Shown: positions 1-11,492, counted from the first letter of the stretch. The stretch: DNA of 64,000 nucleotides from Telopea speciosissima (GCF_018873765.1 NC_057920.1:9561307-9625306), one strand, 5' to 3'. Program-made: numbers and translations. Notes: generated from the sequence alone by a model not told the origin.

Positions 1-142
1 TGAGCACTTGGACTACTCAAAACCTCTAAGGAGGTTAGCCCTTATCAGGGCCGGCCACTTGGTGCTCGGTTCCCTCTTGGCCTTGGTTTAAGTGGATCAA
101 ATGCGCTTGGGCCTGGATTCGAGCTAACCTTCTTAAGGCTTG
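1..142. repeat. Short foldback flanking an LTR
   Basis: Imperfect inverted arms lie at about 26-41 (CTCTAAGGAGGTTAGC) and 123-138 (GCTAACCTTCTTAAGG). The right arm abuts the LTR that starts at 143. It may be part of a truncated element that continues left of the window. No coding sequence is seen. Confidence 0.35.
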
Positions 143-605
143 TGTTAAAAAAACAACGCCCAGAATGGCAATTTGTAGAAGAAAACAAGAAACAGAGAAA
201 GCACACAACACACAACACCAAAGATTTACATGGTTCACCCCCAAGATGGGAAGCTACGTCCACGGCCGAGCAATAGAAGAGATTTCACTATCTTTTGAAA
301 TTGTTACAAAACCTCTTATACTGCCGTCTCAGAGATAAGAACATTATATAGAGAAGCCCTAACTGGAGAAAATACAAAAATACCCCTGGACTCAGAAATT
401 GCCAAATCGGACAGGGTCGAATCAAAACATAACATATATCCCAAAATATATCGTTTCGGAGATCTCGACGAACCCAACACAACACACCGCCATTGGTTGG
501 GATGTACGCCATTTTTCGGCAATCCGAGATCATTTCAAGGTTGAAATGGCCCTCCGAAGATCCCAATGGCACATCTAGATCGAAAATCAGGTTTCACCAA
601 TAACA
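143..605 (-). mobile_element. Copia-type solo or truncated LTR, minus orientation
   Basis: On the minus strand this starts TGTTATTGGTGAA and ends TTAACA. It contains the block GCTCGGCCGTGGACGTAG followed by a GTGAACCATGTAAATC segment, typical of the region near the end of plant copia LTRs. The same start and the same inner blocks occur in the LTR at 9853-10284, so the two are one family. The flanking five bases differ (GCTTG and ACCTG on the plus strand), so no clean target duplication is left. No primer-binding site or gag follows. Confidence 0.65.
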
Positions 606-729
606 ACCTGCACTTAGGCTTGGGTTTCATCATTTTGAGCTGCATCAGACTGCCCCCCTGAAAGGTAGAAATCCCACCACCATGAGGCCAACACGCATGC
701 TCTCATTGGCCCGTGCGTGAACATGGACC

Positions 730-766
730 ACGCCTCCCCTCCCCCCTCCCCCCTCCCCCCTCCCCA
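730..766. repeat. C-rich low-complexity tract
   Basis: Iterated CCTCCCC units. On the minus strand this is a G-rich run with four or more G tracts and could form a quadruplex. It sits in non-coding DNA. Confidence 0.6.
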
Positions 767-1099
767 AACCCATATATGAAAGTCCAAACAAAACCCATAC
801 ATGTGTATGTAAACACCTATATTTAAAGATATGGTCAACATTAATCGTAGTCTACCAATTTGAACAACTATAACTGAGCAAGTATTTGGTAACTAGTAAC
901 TAAATTTCCATAATGGTATAACATGTCACATTGAAATGAGAAAAGAAGAACCCCTCATCCATCAATATTTAACGTACCATTTGGTACTTCTATACTAGTA
1001 CATACTAATTACCTTCTTCTACCCTGACATGCCTTGTGCTTGACAGTCAATGGACACATTTTTTTTTCTTCTTTTTTAAAGTTTTAGGGTACTACCCTA

Positions 1100-1570
1100 G
1101 TGCCCTAGTGCCCTAGTGCCCTATTGTCGAGACTGGTCCACGAGCAATTAGGGCTTCGCATGCATGAACAAGTCAGCACAGCCCCGGGGAAGGTCTCTGC
1201 CAGCAAATGCTTTCTGTTTACTGTAACTGTGGAGGGTTTTACAGTTTCTTGCTACATGTCCTAATCTCAGTTTAACCCAAGAAGTACTGTTGTTTGTATT
1301 GGGGGTATTTTTGTATTTTCAGAGATTATGGTTTCTTTATATTATAACACGTCAAAACACTATAGGTATGGTGTTATCTTGTAAGGAGGTGTGGGTTACG
1401 GTTTTTTTGTAATTTTTTCATCAGAATAGTGGAAGCTCTAGTTTATCGCTCGGCCGTGGACATAACTCATCTTGGGTAAACTACGTAAATCTTTATACTC
1501 AGTATGTGTGATTCTTTTACGTTTTTTCTTTTGTCAATCGTTTGTTCTACTGCGTTGTTAATTCTTAACA
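1100..1570 (+). mobile_element. Degenerate copia LTR, plus orientation
   Basis: The segment at about 1445-1500 (CGCTCGGCCGTGGACATA, then a GTAAACTACGTAAATC stretch) and the end CTGCGTTGTTAATTCTTAACA-like tail at 1550-1570 match the LTR family at 143-605 and 9853-10284. The 5' part is degenerate; the similarity becomes visible near 1130. Short ORFs here are not genes. Confidence 0.5.
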
Positions 1571-2426
1571 TGTATCGATATAGACACCTTCTAAACAAGA
1601 TGTGCCATAGGTCCTAGCCTCTCTCAAACAATGGAACTTTCAGACAAGAAGATGCTTCAATTGTAGGCCTTAATAAGGCTTGTCATGTCCCTATCATAGT
1701 TTACTCGTACTGGGTTTTACTTCCAAGTGAGAACAGCTTAGAAGATGATCTGAATTGTTAAGCATTGACAAACTTATAGGTGCTTCTACTACTTTGAAAC
1801 CTTCTTCCCTCCAAAGGCTCCTCATTACTTCTACAGAATTGGTTTTATTCTTTTATCTAGTTGTGACTGAAACAGCAATGGAGGTACATCTAATCAAAGC
1901 CAAAACCTTATCTTCTCTTAAAGTAAACTATGAAAAAGATGAAGATGGGTGAACCAGGGGGGGGGGGGGTCATGAAGCTTCCAAAAATATAGATATGGAA
2001 ACAAAGCTGAGGCATAAGAGGAAAAAACAAAGGCATGCTCCCTGACAAATGACAAAAGGGAAAAGTCTTACTCAGAGTCCTTGCACATCCAGACATCCAC
2101 ACTCTTCAGACATCATTTTATCTTGGAATCCATCAGAACTGTGAGACATACTTTTTGCAAGATAAGACTGCTTCTTAGTACAAAAGGAAGATATGGCCCA
2201 TTTGTGTCTTTAGTTCTTACCAGTCCAGTCAAAAAGTTAATTTTGCTTCTTATAAGTCCCCCCCTTGGGCTAAGCTCTCTCTATCACATGTCATGATTCT
2301 ATGGCTTGTTCTTGTTAGGTGTCAAAGAACCTATGTTCTCTATTAGAAGGAGAGCATGTGGTTGTGTGTGTTCAATATGGGCCTAATTAATCATGTTTTG
2401 GATTAGAAGAATCCATTAGTTTCATT
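1571..2426. other. Intergenic, nothing recognised
   Basis: AT-rich sequence without a convincing coding frame. It contains a 10-base G run near 1960. Lies downstream of the HD-Zip gene. Confidence 0.4.
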
Positions 2427-2767
2427 CATTAACTGGATTTTACGAGAGGCAATCAAAAAAAGGTTACAAGTTCTAAATACACTTATAAAGGTATCATTTA
2501 GACCAACACAGATCTTCTACGTCGCGCTGCCCTGTCCTGCCTGTGCTACGTAGACACAGGGCCATGCGTAATGACCGCCTTACCCCTACTCAAGTAAGGC
2601 GCTCAGGCAAGGGTAAGGCGGTCAATGAGCACCGCCTTGTGTCTGCGTAGCACGACAGGACAGGCAACGCGCTGTAGAAGATCTGTGTTGGTCTAAATAA
2701 TACCTCTATAAATGTTTTTAAAAATTGTAACCTTCTTTTGATTGTCCCTCGTAAAATCCAGTTAATG
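2427..2767. repeat. Long foldback (inverted repeat), 341 bp
   Basis: The left arm begins CATTAACTGGATTTTACGAG and the right arm ends with its complement at 2767. The arms pair through AT-rich outer parts (2427-2510 with about 2690-2767) into a GC-rich inner part (GACCAACACAGATCTTCTAC at about 2502 with its complement near 2680). The centre holds ACCGCCTTACCC and GGGTAAGGCGGT. Almost the whole element can fold into one hairpin, so it looks like a MITE or foldback transposon. A target duplication is not clear. Confidence 0.75.
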
Positions 2768-2774
2768 AGGTAAG

Positions 2775-2960
2775 GAGGTCATGCGCACCGCCTTGTGTCT
2801 GCGCAACATGGCAGGACGGACAGCCCGCGTCGTAGAAGATCTGGATCCCATTCAGACAGAAGTGGTTCTCTGTCAGGGAGCGCAGCCTATGTTAGCGCTT
2901 CTTGTGTTTATCTCTCTTTTTCCCAAAACAAAGGGCAGAGATGTCTTTCCCTAGACGACT
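2775..2960. repeat. Diverged partial copies of two foldback families
   Basis: About 2782-2846 repeats the right half of the preceding hairpin (GCACCGCCTTGTGTCTGCG, then GTAGAAGATCT). About 2862-2960 resembles the hairpins at 30431, 50795 and 51574: it carries GGTTCTCTGTCAGGGAGCG, a GCCTA..AGCGCT block and TATCTCTC. It appears to be two truncated elements side by side. Confidence 0.45.
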
Positions 2961-3062
2961 GAAAGACATAAGACACATGAGGTAGGCCATGTTCCCGAAC
3001 AAAGTCCTGTTTTTCTTAATATTTTTCCTTTAGAGAAAGGTTCTTGAGAGGTACACTTTTTT

Positions 3063-3098
<36 letters not shown>

Positions 3099-3141
3099 GA
3101 TGAACCCTCTCTCTTCTTTTTTTTTGGGGGGGGGGGGGGCC
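3063..3141. repeat. CT microsatellite with adjacent G run
   Basis: About 17 CT dinucleotide units at 3066-3100, then a T run and 14 consecutive G at 3126-3139. The short minus-strand Arg-Glu ORFs here are artefacts of the microsatellite. It lies about 200 bp beyond the HD-Zip stop codon, probably outside the transcript. Confidence 0.8.
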
Positions 3142-3323
3142 GGGATTTAGAGGGAAGAAGCATGAGTAGGAGATGACACTAAAATTAAAATTAATCAGTA
3201 GTAACAATTACATAATACCAAACACATATATGTAGAGAACTAACTAGATGATGCTTTACACTAATTAAAAAGTCAGATATATATTTACATGATTAATTAG
3301 AGGGGAAAAAAATAAAAATATAA

Positions 3324-5358
3324 TCACAAATCATACAAATTCACCCACTCCATCCCATGAACATAACTAGTTTCAGGTGCATAAAACAGATTTTCAAATC
3401 CATCCACTCCAAATCCACCAAGAAACTGTGGATCAGCATCCATGGAGAAACAAGAACTTGCAGGGCTTCCACTTGATACCCCATCACAACGCTCTGAAAG
3501 CCTCCTTATTTCTTTCTCTTGCTCTGACATATTCTCTTTAAGCTTTAAAACCTGCAAGCAAGCCCAACAAACCATTTCTATTAATTTAATTTCTTATTAG
3601 ATAAAGAAGAAGCCAAAGTAGATCCAAAATTTCAAAGTTATTTAATTAGTTAATTTAATCACCCACGTTTTGGTAATTAACTAATTAAGCAATTCAAATC
3701 TTTAAATATCTTTTAGAATGAGGAATCTTTATAAATGGGACCACCAATTAGCAATGTCCACATGCATGCTTACCACACATTGTAGTGTATATTAATATGA
3801 TAATAAGAAACTAAGTGCCAAAATTTATAGATAATTACAAAACCAATGGAGGAATATAAGTATATATCCAATGTCTCAAAACTTGACACCTCTAGCAATT
3901 TATGTGTGGACATCTAGGGATTAGTTGTCACTAATCAACTTTGCTTCCCAACTTAGTAAATGGGTCTCGTTTTAATTTCTTAAACATTTCTTTTACTTTA
4001 GTGTTTCATTAATTAATATGCCCCCAAAAGACAAGCACAAGTGCCCTAACCCCACACACCCCCCCTCCCCCTTCAATACTTCTCTATCCTCTTTGACACT
4101 TACATGGGCTTGAGTTACCATCATCATACCATCATGCTTTATACTAGGAAACAAGTAGTGCACCACTGTATACCATTTAATTAGTAGCATTTGATCTTGA
4201 GATTAGTGTAAACAAGAATTAATAATTGTTTTAGTGCACACATTTCCAATAGTTAGTGTTAATGGGTCTTTATCAACAACAACAAAAAAAAAAAAAAGAG
4301 TGTTAATGGGTCCACTCATAATAATAATAACCCTCATCAATTTTGATTGTATCAGGTTTCGACCAGTTTCGATCAATTTCAGTAGTTTCGATCAATTTCA
4401 ACTAGTTCATGACATTTTGAGTTTGACCTAGAAAATACCAGGTTTCGATCGAAATACCTAGAATAACTTGATTTCGAAACCGAGATGAAACCGGCCTCGA
4501 AACCAAGCCAAGTGTTATGATAAGAGGAATCAAACCCTAAGATTGGGTGTAGTTAACCCACATTAGAGACTAACTAAAACAAAACCCAATTAAGCTAGTG
4601 TTTGCATATCTCAACATGAGAGACACATGGGCTAAGTGTCTAATTGGGAACCAGACCCACCACTTCAAAGGTCAGACCAATATGGAAGGACAAACAATTT
4701 TTAAAAGAGAAGAAAACACTTAAAAATCTAACAAAAACAGATCCAAAATATGAGAAATGCCAAGTAAAAGAAGAAATGTTTAAGAGAGGGAGAGAGAAAG
4801 GGAAACCTCAGCTTCAAGGCGACATTTCTCAAGGACAGTGGAGTCATGAACAGATTTGAGTTTAGAAAACTCTTCTTCAAGTTTCTTGTTCTTCCATCTA
4901 GCCCTACGGTTTTGGAACCAAACAGCAACTTGTCTTGGGTCTAAACCAAGTTCTGTAGCCAAACGATCTTTCTTTTCAGACTCTAACTTGTGTTCATTCC
5001 CAAAATTAATCTCTAAAAGATTAACTTGCTCAGCACTTAACTTCCTCTTCCTTGCTGCCATATCTTCAGTTTCTCCTCCTTTGTTCTTCTTTCTCCTTCT
5101 ACGTGGTTTCCTTTCCCCCCCTACACATCAAAAATAAAACCAAACCAAGTAAAAATCAAAGATTAGTCTAACCCTTCATGGGTTTAATTATTTATCACTT
5201 AAAACTAAGTAATTAATTAACCAAACTAATTACCAACCTTCAGTTGAAGCAGCAACTGGATTGTATAAGAAACTTGTAGGGTAGAGTGGACGAGGCATGA
5301 GAAGCATTTGAGCTCCTCCTTGATGAGTTGGGTTTCTTATCATTTTCTTCTCTTCCAT
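3324..5358 (-). CDS. ATHB-40-like: HD-Zip class I homeodomain-leucine zipper transcription factor (ATHB-21/40/53 clade)
   Basis: Three exons on the minus strand: 5358-5238, 5120-4807, 3551-3324, all joined at GT-AG sites with consistent phases; 220 aa including all expected domains. Residues 62-118 are the homeodomain with the recognition helix [16 protein letters not shown] (105-120). The leucine zipper follows directly, with heptad positions L121, L128, T135, L142, L149, Q156, L163; intron 2 cuts through it. A basic stretch ([10 protein letters not shown]) precedes the homeodomain and may aid nuclear import. Family knowledge: HD-Zip I proteins bind CAATNATTG as dimers in the nucleus. ATHB-21/40/53 act in ABA-linked bud dormancy and salt or auxin responses, and the homeodomain here is of that clade. 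The start is the first ATG in frame and gives an N-terminus of about 60 aa, usual for the clade. The exact member cannot be told. Confidence 0.93.
4340..4512. repeat. Iterated-phrase element (TTTCGA type) inside HD-Zip intron 2
   Basis: Repeats of GTTTCGATCAATTTC-like phrases on one side and of their complement (GAAACCGAGATGAAACCGG) on the other give an imperfect inverted structure. It lies in intron 2 of the HD-Zip gene, which is otherwise AT-rich and without another recognised feature. Confidence 0.5.
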
Positions 5359-5512
5359 TCTAAGTGCATAACCAAGCTCTCTAAGTGGGTTTTTCTTTTA
5401 AACTTTTTTTTTTTGGGTCAAATTTTTCTTACAAGGACGGACTGAAAGAGGAGTGCAGGAGGGAGAGGAGAGGGAGAGGGAGAGGATGAGAAGACATCAA
5501 AGAGGAATAGTC

Positions 5513-5523
5513 TTATTTATAAA
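5513..5523 (-). promoter_or_regulatory. TATA box of the HD-Zip gene
   Basis: The minus-strand sequence TTTATAAATAA lies about 155 bp upstream of the ATG at 5358. It is followed by a CT-rich leader (on the minus strand, about 5510-5440), common in plant 5' UTRs. The position is inferred from sequence only. Confidence 0.6.
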
Positions 5524-5524
5524 G

Positions 5525-6860
5525 GTCTGAGTTACGAAATCACCCTTGGTTTTTGTGTATTTATCCACACTGTAGCCTTTCTATATTGGGATCTTTTAGA
5601 TGATGATAATCAAACTGAATCAACTTATATCAGTCAAAATGGAAAGCCATGAAGCTTGGAGATGAGTTGTTGTGGGACCCTATAAAAGAAGGGATAAAAG
5701 GGTGTTTTGGTCATTTCATTTATTCCTCACAAGGACTATTTTTATGAAGGGTAGTATGGGGATAAGAGTGAGGATGATGTGGGTGTTGACGTAAGAAGGG
5801 AATATAGGAAATGATGAGAGAGAAAAGAGAGTGGGAACCCAACACCCAATTGGCTTTTAGGGAGTAAAAGACTAAAAGGTTTGGCGTGGGCAAAGAAAGA
5901 ACCATGGAATTTTATAAAACCCCTTAAATTAAGTTTTTAAGGGTTAGGATCCCAAAAAAAACACCCTCCTTAATTTAACCTTTAAACCATCCTGGAAGTC
6001 TCAAGTAATGAGGTAGGAGACTTGTCTCTAGATTTGGGTCCTAACTCCTAATCCAACACCACTCCCATCACATGGTTTCCATTGCTAATTCCCACTCTCT
6101 CGTGTTGATGACTTGACATGCTCTCTCTCTCTTATCCAACTTTTATTTGATTTGGGTTTTCTTTATTTTCTAGTGTTTATGTAATAGAGTTTAATTTGAT
6201 CGGTTCGGTTAGGTTTTGGTCCGATTGAATTGGTTTTGGTCTATTACTTAATCAACCCAAAATCAAACTGTTAAAAAAGTTTTGGTTTTGGTTTTGGTTT
6301 TGATTTCAATCTAGTTTCTTATCTGCTTTTGTTATTGATTTGTAATCGGGCTACTATCAGGTTTTGTTCTTTTTCTGTTTAAGTCAGTGCATTTGCCTGT
6401 TCGATTTGGTTTTGATTTCTATCAGTTTCATAAAATTCTTATTCGAAACCAAACCAATAAAGATTTTATTAGATCAAGACTGAACCGGTCGATTTTGATA
6501 CCCTTATAGTGTAAGATTCTTTCCTTGATTATGTTTATCTTTAAGGGGTTTCTTAGATAAATCTTTGGTTTGTACCCTATCTGTCTAGTTAGCTCTTTTA
6601 TATGTGTTTTGTGTGTGTGGCTCGAGATTTAGAGATTGTGAGTGTGTTTTGGGTGAAGATATTATCTTAAGAGGGCCCAATATGTCCACCTGGCTGACCT
6701 TACAAGGAAGCTAAAACTTTTCATCTAGAATTAATGTTTATAATGAATAATAGATTTGACCATCTCCAAATTTTGTGTTTATCACTCAACAAAGGACCTT
6801 TACACTTCATTTTCAATGGAAAAAAGCTTAACTAGTGATTGGTGTTTAGTACAATTTTTA
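5525..6860. other. Upstream region of HD-Zip with a CGGTTCGGTT-type phrase element
   Basis: 5525-6190 holds no gene. About 6195-6515 starts with GATCGGTTCGGTTAGG and ends with CTGAACCGGTCGATTTTGAT followed by ACCCTTATAG. It is filled with GGTTTTGGTTTTGG phrases. This is the common plant repeat type with ends resembling GGGTATCAAAATCGG; no target duplication was found. The remainder has no convincing frame. Confidence 0.45.
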
Positions 6861-6867
6861 TCACCAA

Positions 6868-6905
6868 AATTAAGGGGGTGGGGGTGGGGGGGGGTGGGGG
6901 TGGGC
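6868..6905 (+). repeat. G-rich tract, quadruplex-capable
   Basis: G runs of 5, 5, 10, 5 and 3 separated by single T residues. The pattern meets the usual G-quadruplex rule on the plus strand. It borders the left end of the foldback at 6908-7075; a similar tract borders the right end. Confidence 0.7.
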
Positions 6906-6907
6906 TC

Positions 6908-7075
6908 CTGTCTAGCACCCTGCCCAGACTGCACGTGCAGTGCCAGATACAGTGAGGCGTGAAAAGACCGCCCTCACTTCTGCCCGAGCGCCTTGTCTGA
7001 GCAAGAGTGAGACAGTCTTATCACGTCTCACTATGTCCGACGCTACATATGCAACCAGGGTAGGATGCTGGACAG
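6908..7075. repeat. Foldback element between two G tracts
   Basis: The left arm TGTCTAGCACCCTGCCCAG pairs with GGTAGGATGCTGGACAG at about 7058-7075, and the arms continue inward (GTGAGGCGTG with CACGTCTCAC). The element forms a hairpin of about 165 bp with a short loop. The ORFs read on both strands here are mirror images caused by the palindrome. Confidence 0.65.
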
Positions 7076-7088
7076 AATCCTTTTCAAG

Positions 7089-7109
7089 TGGGGGTGGGGA
7101 TGGGGGGTC
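7089..7109 (+). repeat. Second G-rich tract
   Basis: GTGGGGGTGGGGATGGGGGG: four G runs with short spacers, on the same strand as the tract at 6868-6905. It lies just beyond the right end of the foldback. Confidence 0.6.
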
Positions 7110-7649
7110 AAAGAAGCTCCAATTAAAGTAGAAATATAATTTAATCCAGACCATTCAACATGTGGACCCATTTCCACCGATCAAGTGATCCTGGTTCACT
7201 CAAATGGGTTAATTTCTTGCTTTTGGTCTGCAAGTTGGGAGTGGGAGTACTGATGTCTGAGTACAACCAACCAATGGGTTAGGGATGGCCCACATAGCTG
7301 AGGTAAGGAAGGGTATTTTTTTTATTTTTTAATTTATTTACTTTAATCACTCTGGGAAAAGCACATGGAGTTGGAAATTTGGGATCCAAAACCCTAAAAA
7401 GCTTTTTGATACGTGTCAACACTTAAAACCAGTTTGGGGGACCACTGACCTTAATAGCCCAAACGTGCCAACCCATAGTTAAATGTAGCCGCCACAACCC
7501 ACATTAGCTTTACTTACATTTCATGGATTCTTTTATCAAAAAAAAAAAAAAAAACATTTCATGGATTCCCTTTTATACTCATGCAAATGGTTTGAATGTG
7601 AAACCTAACTAGAGATGGGAACAGTAAATGGACCCTTGTGTTGTCCAAG

Positions 7650-7908
7650 GAAAAACAAAAAAATCCTCTGCTGTGTCATAATCTTGTGGTGTCCCGTAGT
7701 TCGGGTTTAAGAGTTCGACACATGAAAAATGTGACATCCAATGGTGTCAAGTTCGAGAAAAAAACAAAAATAATAAAATATAACTGGATCAATCAAACTT
7801 GCACCATTAGATGAAGCATCTTCTACCACATGTCTAGTTCTCAAGTCCGAATTGCAAGGCATCGCAAGATTAAGACACTGTAGTCTGTAGAGGATTTTAA
7901 TCCGTGAG
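7650..7908. mobile_element. MITE family A, copy 1
   Basis: Terminal inverted repeat: AAATCCTCTG near 7660 and AGAGGATTTTAATCC near 7889. Inside are paired blocks (AGTTCGGGTTTAAGAG with CTCAAGTCCGAATTGC, GGTGTC with the CACCATTAGATGAAGC region). The same layout occurs at 14112-14365 and 49325-49545. No coding capacity. The superfamily is not certain. Confidence 0.65.
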
Positions 7909-7914
7909 TGCATG

Positions 7915-8165
7915 GTCTAAAGAATCAAAATCAGATCCTGGGTTAGATTCGTGTCCAATTCCAATCGATTCGATCCATATTGGATTTTTAGGGTTTTTCA
8001 TCTGCATGGTTTTAGGAATCAATATTGGATATGGGATTGGTTTCGGCAGATACCAATCCAGATCGGCCAATATCGGACAGATTTACCTTTGGTTTTTCAT
8101 AAAAAAAATTTGACATTTTTACCCTTGATTCTTACCGATCTAGACCAAGTACCCATTTAATTTTT
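7915..8165. repeat. Iterated-phrase element (GGATTGG/CCAATCC type)
   Basis: Contains ATTCCAATCGATTCGATCC, TCAATATTGGATATGGGATTGG and CCAGATCGGCCAATATCGG. These are phrases and inverse phrases like those at 48940-49315 and 49928-50165. The ends are not defined. Confidence 0.4.
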
Positions 8166-9852
8166 AGGTACTTTGAAGTTTGAACCCTACCTTATCTTCT
8201 ATCTCTATTGCTATTTGTACGACCTGGCTTGGGAACATCAGAAGCCAATTTCTAGCTTCTTTAGGGCAAATATAGTAATGGGCTTATCTTCTTCTGTCTT
8301 GCTTACTAGAGACTTTCTCCAATTGCTCATTTCTGCAAATATGGAACCTCTCTCTCTCTCTCTCTCCACACTCAACTGGTTAGAGTAATGAGGGCTTGAC
8401 GTGTCAGTGGCCCATGAAAACCCAAAGTAAGGATGGACAAAGGACCATGTGGTATTAGAATGACACGTGGATCCATTCCTACCCAACCCATGAACATACA
8501 CTGAATCTGACCCTGTAGAGTTAAGGGTGTCGGTGTGTGTCATATGTGAAAACAAAGATCAGTGATTGGTGTTGAGATGACATATCCCTATTTACCTTTA
8601 AGGGACTCATCACCATTGGAAGAAGGGAGGCTTCTTCATCAAAGTCTTCATCTTTCCTTCTATAGAATCAATCCTATAAGATAAGAGAACAACCTACTTG
8701 GCCAAGAAGGGTTAGTATCTATTTCAAGAGGAACCTTAATTAGATGAGTTAAAATTTTAAAAACCCATTTAGGGTTTTGTTTAATTTGTTGATTAAGAAA
8801 GGTTTTAAGGGATAAGGATGACATGAGAGTGTGAAAGGAGAGATTCCATTAAAAAATAATTAATGAGAAAACTAGAAGCTTAGGAATAGTTTAATCTTAG
8901 AACAGTAAACACTTAGGGGAAAGAGGATTTGAAGGAGATACGCATGGGTTAAGAGAGGAAGTTGGGATTCCCCCCCACCATCTTCACATGCCTTGGACAT
9001 TACTTTATACAAGAAATCTCCACCTTACCTTGATCATTAGATTCTAATTAAAAAATTAATTTATAATTAAACATTAAATTAAGGGGTTGTCATGTTTATC
9101 CCGACACCTACAACCCTTGTTTCCCAATCTTCCAACTTCTTCTTGAGTTTCAGCCATTCTGGCAAACAACTACGTATTCAGGTCTTTTCCTCCTCCACCC
9201 CCACCACCACATAATTAGCTTACCAAATGCTAATCCTTTTGATGGGTTTTAAAGCTAATTTAGTAATTTAAGCTTTGGCATATACCTCTTTTACACCTAA
9301 GCTTTCATTGTTTTGTTTCACTTTTAATTTTTCTATATTGGTTATATAAAGAGCTAAGTGTGATTAATTTAACTTCAATAATTGATACTTTATCATTAAG
9401 CCACTTTCTATTTTTCTAATTTTTTTTCTTTGAAGTCATTAGGTCACTTGATTCCCTCTTTGCATGCATTGCATCTTCCTATTCTTTGAGAGATATGAAA
9501 GTCTTCTTTTCTTTGATTAGAAATGAAAGTAAGTCTTCATCACCTTGGGGAAAAAAAAATTAGGTCTAAAAAATAAAGCTTTCTAATCCCCCCTTCTTCC
9601 AAAAAAAAAAAAAAAAAGCAAAAAAAGGTAAGGACAAGCACTTGATAGGGATGTGAGTGCCTCTACAATAAGGTTGGAAAAGGACCAGTATTGATGGTGC
9701 CACCAATGCTGCTCCTTGTCAATTTGTCTGTAATGTGACACTCAAATACATTTCCTTGTTTCCCTCCCTCCAATATCCATTTTTAGGTAGAGTATTTCAT
9801 GAGGAATCCTAGTTCCTAATCAAATAAATCTAGGGGAGAAGTATCTACATAT
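8166..9852. other. Intergenic, no gene seen
   Basis: AT-rich DNA with a short CT microsatellite near 8350 and A runs near 9600. No ORF here shows similarity to a family I know. Confidence 0.4.
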
Positions 9853-10284
9853 TGTTATTGGTGAAGTCTAATCTCAGTTCTAATCTAGAAAGTATTGTGG
9901 TGATTCTTTGATAGGTCGTTTCTTCTTTGAGATGCATCACAAGGGTCAAAAAGTGCATTTACGGTGCTGATATCTAAAGGGCTCATCGAGAGCTTCGATT
10001 TGATATGTATTCCACCCTATATTGGTTCGGACCAAACTGGGTGGGTTTCTACGAGCAATTTTGTACTTTCTGGGGTTTAGGGTTTTCTTATATATTGTTG
10101 TTATCTCTTTGATAGATGGTGAGAGAGGATTTGTATTTGCTTTACAGAAATAGCGGATTCATACTGTCGCTCGGCCGTGGATATAACCTTATTTCTTGGG
10201 GGTGAACCGCATAAATTCTTGTCTTCTCTTTCTCTTTGTATTTCTTCAGTAAAATCGTCATTCTGCTGCGTTGTTTTCCTAGCA
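9853..10284 (+). mobile_element. Solo copia LTR with perfect 5-bp target duplication
   Basis: 432 bp starting TGTTATTGGTGAAG and ending CCTAGCA. It is flanked by CATAT at 9848-9852 and CATAT at 10285-10289, the 5-bp duplication expected for an LTR element. It has the family block CGCTCGGCCGTGGATATAAC, then GGTGAACCGCATAAATTC. No internal region is left, so it is most simply a recombination product of a full element. Same family as 143-605. Confidence 0.88.
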
Positions 10285-10289
10285 CATAT

Positions 10290-11492
10290 TATCCCATTTA
10301 TATTTGCATCTTCTACTTCAAGTCAATAGTTTAACGAAAAGAAAAAAAAAAAAAAAAAAAAAAAAAAAACTACATTTAATGAGAGAGACTTTGAAAAGGA
10401 AAAACACAAAGACAACGTGTATTTCCTTTTCCTGAATGAGTTTTTTTTTTTTTTTTTTAAATGAAACCGACCATGTAATTACTCCTTGATTTATGCCTTA
10501 ATTTTTGGTGAGGGATAATAGGTGTGGTAAGCATCAAGTCCAAGATCAATAGCTTATACCATTAATTATAAAGCAAATTAGCCTATATAATATAGCTTAC
10601 ACATATATATACAAGGTGGGCGGCTTTGGGTCTTTGAGGAGTGGAGTGATTAAAAGATGGGATTTGGGAACTCAAACTAGAAAAGAAAGATTGGGCAGCT
10701 GTAATGTCCAAATGAATAAAATAGAGAGAGATTTTTTTTTTCTTGACGAAGTTCTCTAGTATTGGATGGAGAAAGGTCTGGTCCCTAACTAAAGCCAAAT
10801 CTACTTCCATAATCCCTATATTATAACAATCACAAAAGTAAAAGCAATTCTTTTAGATGGTTTCTTGGAAGGGGACCTTATAGTCAGACAGAGAAAAAGA
10901 GATAGAGAGAGAGAGACTTCATTTCTTTCCGAGGATTAAGAAAGATTGTTAGGAGTGGAAAAGGGTTTAGGGCAGGAAAAATGACTAAATGAGATAAGAC
11001 GTGGTGGGGGCATCAGGCATGGCTCATTGACACAAAAAGCCTTCAATCTTTTTTCTCTTGTTCCAAGCTGTTTTATAGCTTGTGTTGCACATGACCCACA
11101 CTTGATTTTTTTTTTTTTCTTTTCTCTTTAATAAGCTTGATCTTTAATAAAGAAAGTAATATTGTTCATAAGAAAGTTAATATGTAGAAAGCTAGATACA
11201 AGGTGTCAAGGCCATGGGTGATGAGAAGGGGTGGGAATGGACTTCATCAGCTCTTGATTTGCGCTCAGACCTTCTTGGTCAACCATCCTTTTTGTGCCGC
11301 ATGGTCGAGCCCCAAAAGAATGCCATGTACAACATTCAATTGATGTCCTATACTCAAAAACCTTACAATAGCTAAAATGAATGTCCATCTAACAAAATGC
11401 AAGAAGCCCAATCAAAAGTGTTTAGAACTGAGTTAGTGACTTCAGCTCAAATAAGGATAGGATACTTTAGCACTGATAAAATAGTAGAATCA
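10290..11492. other. Intergenic, A/T runs, no gene seen
   Basis: Contains an A run of about 30 bases near 10338-10369 and a T run near 10441-10459. These could be tails of unrecognised retro-insertions. No supported coding sequence. Confidence 0.4.

Noticed and set aside
2951..3207. Arg-Glu-rich minus-strand ORFs
   Set aside because: Translation of the CT microsatellite and a G run.
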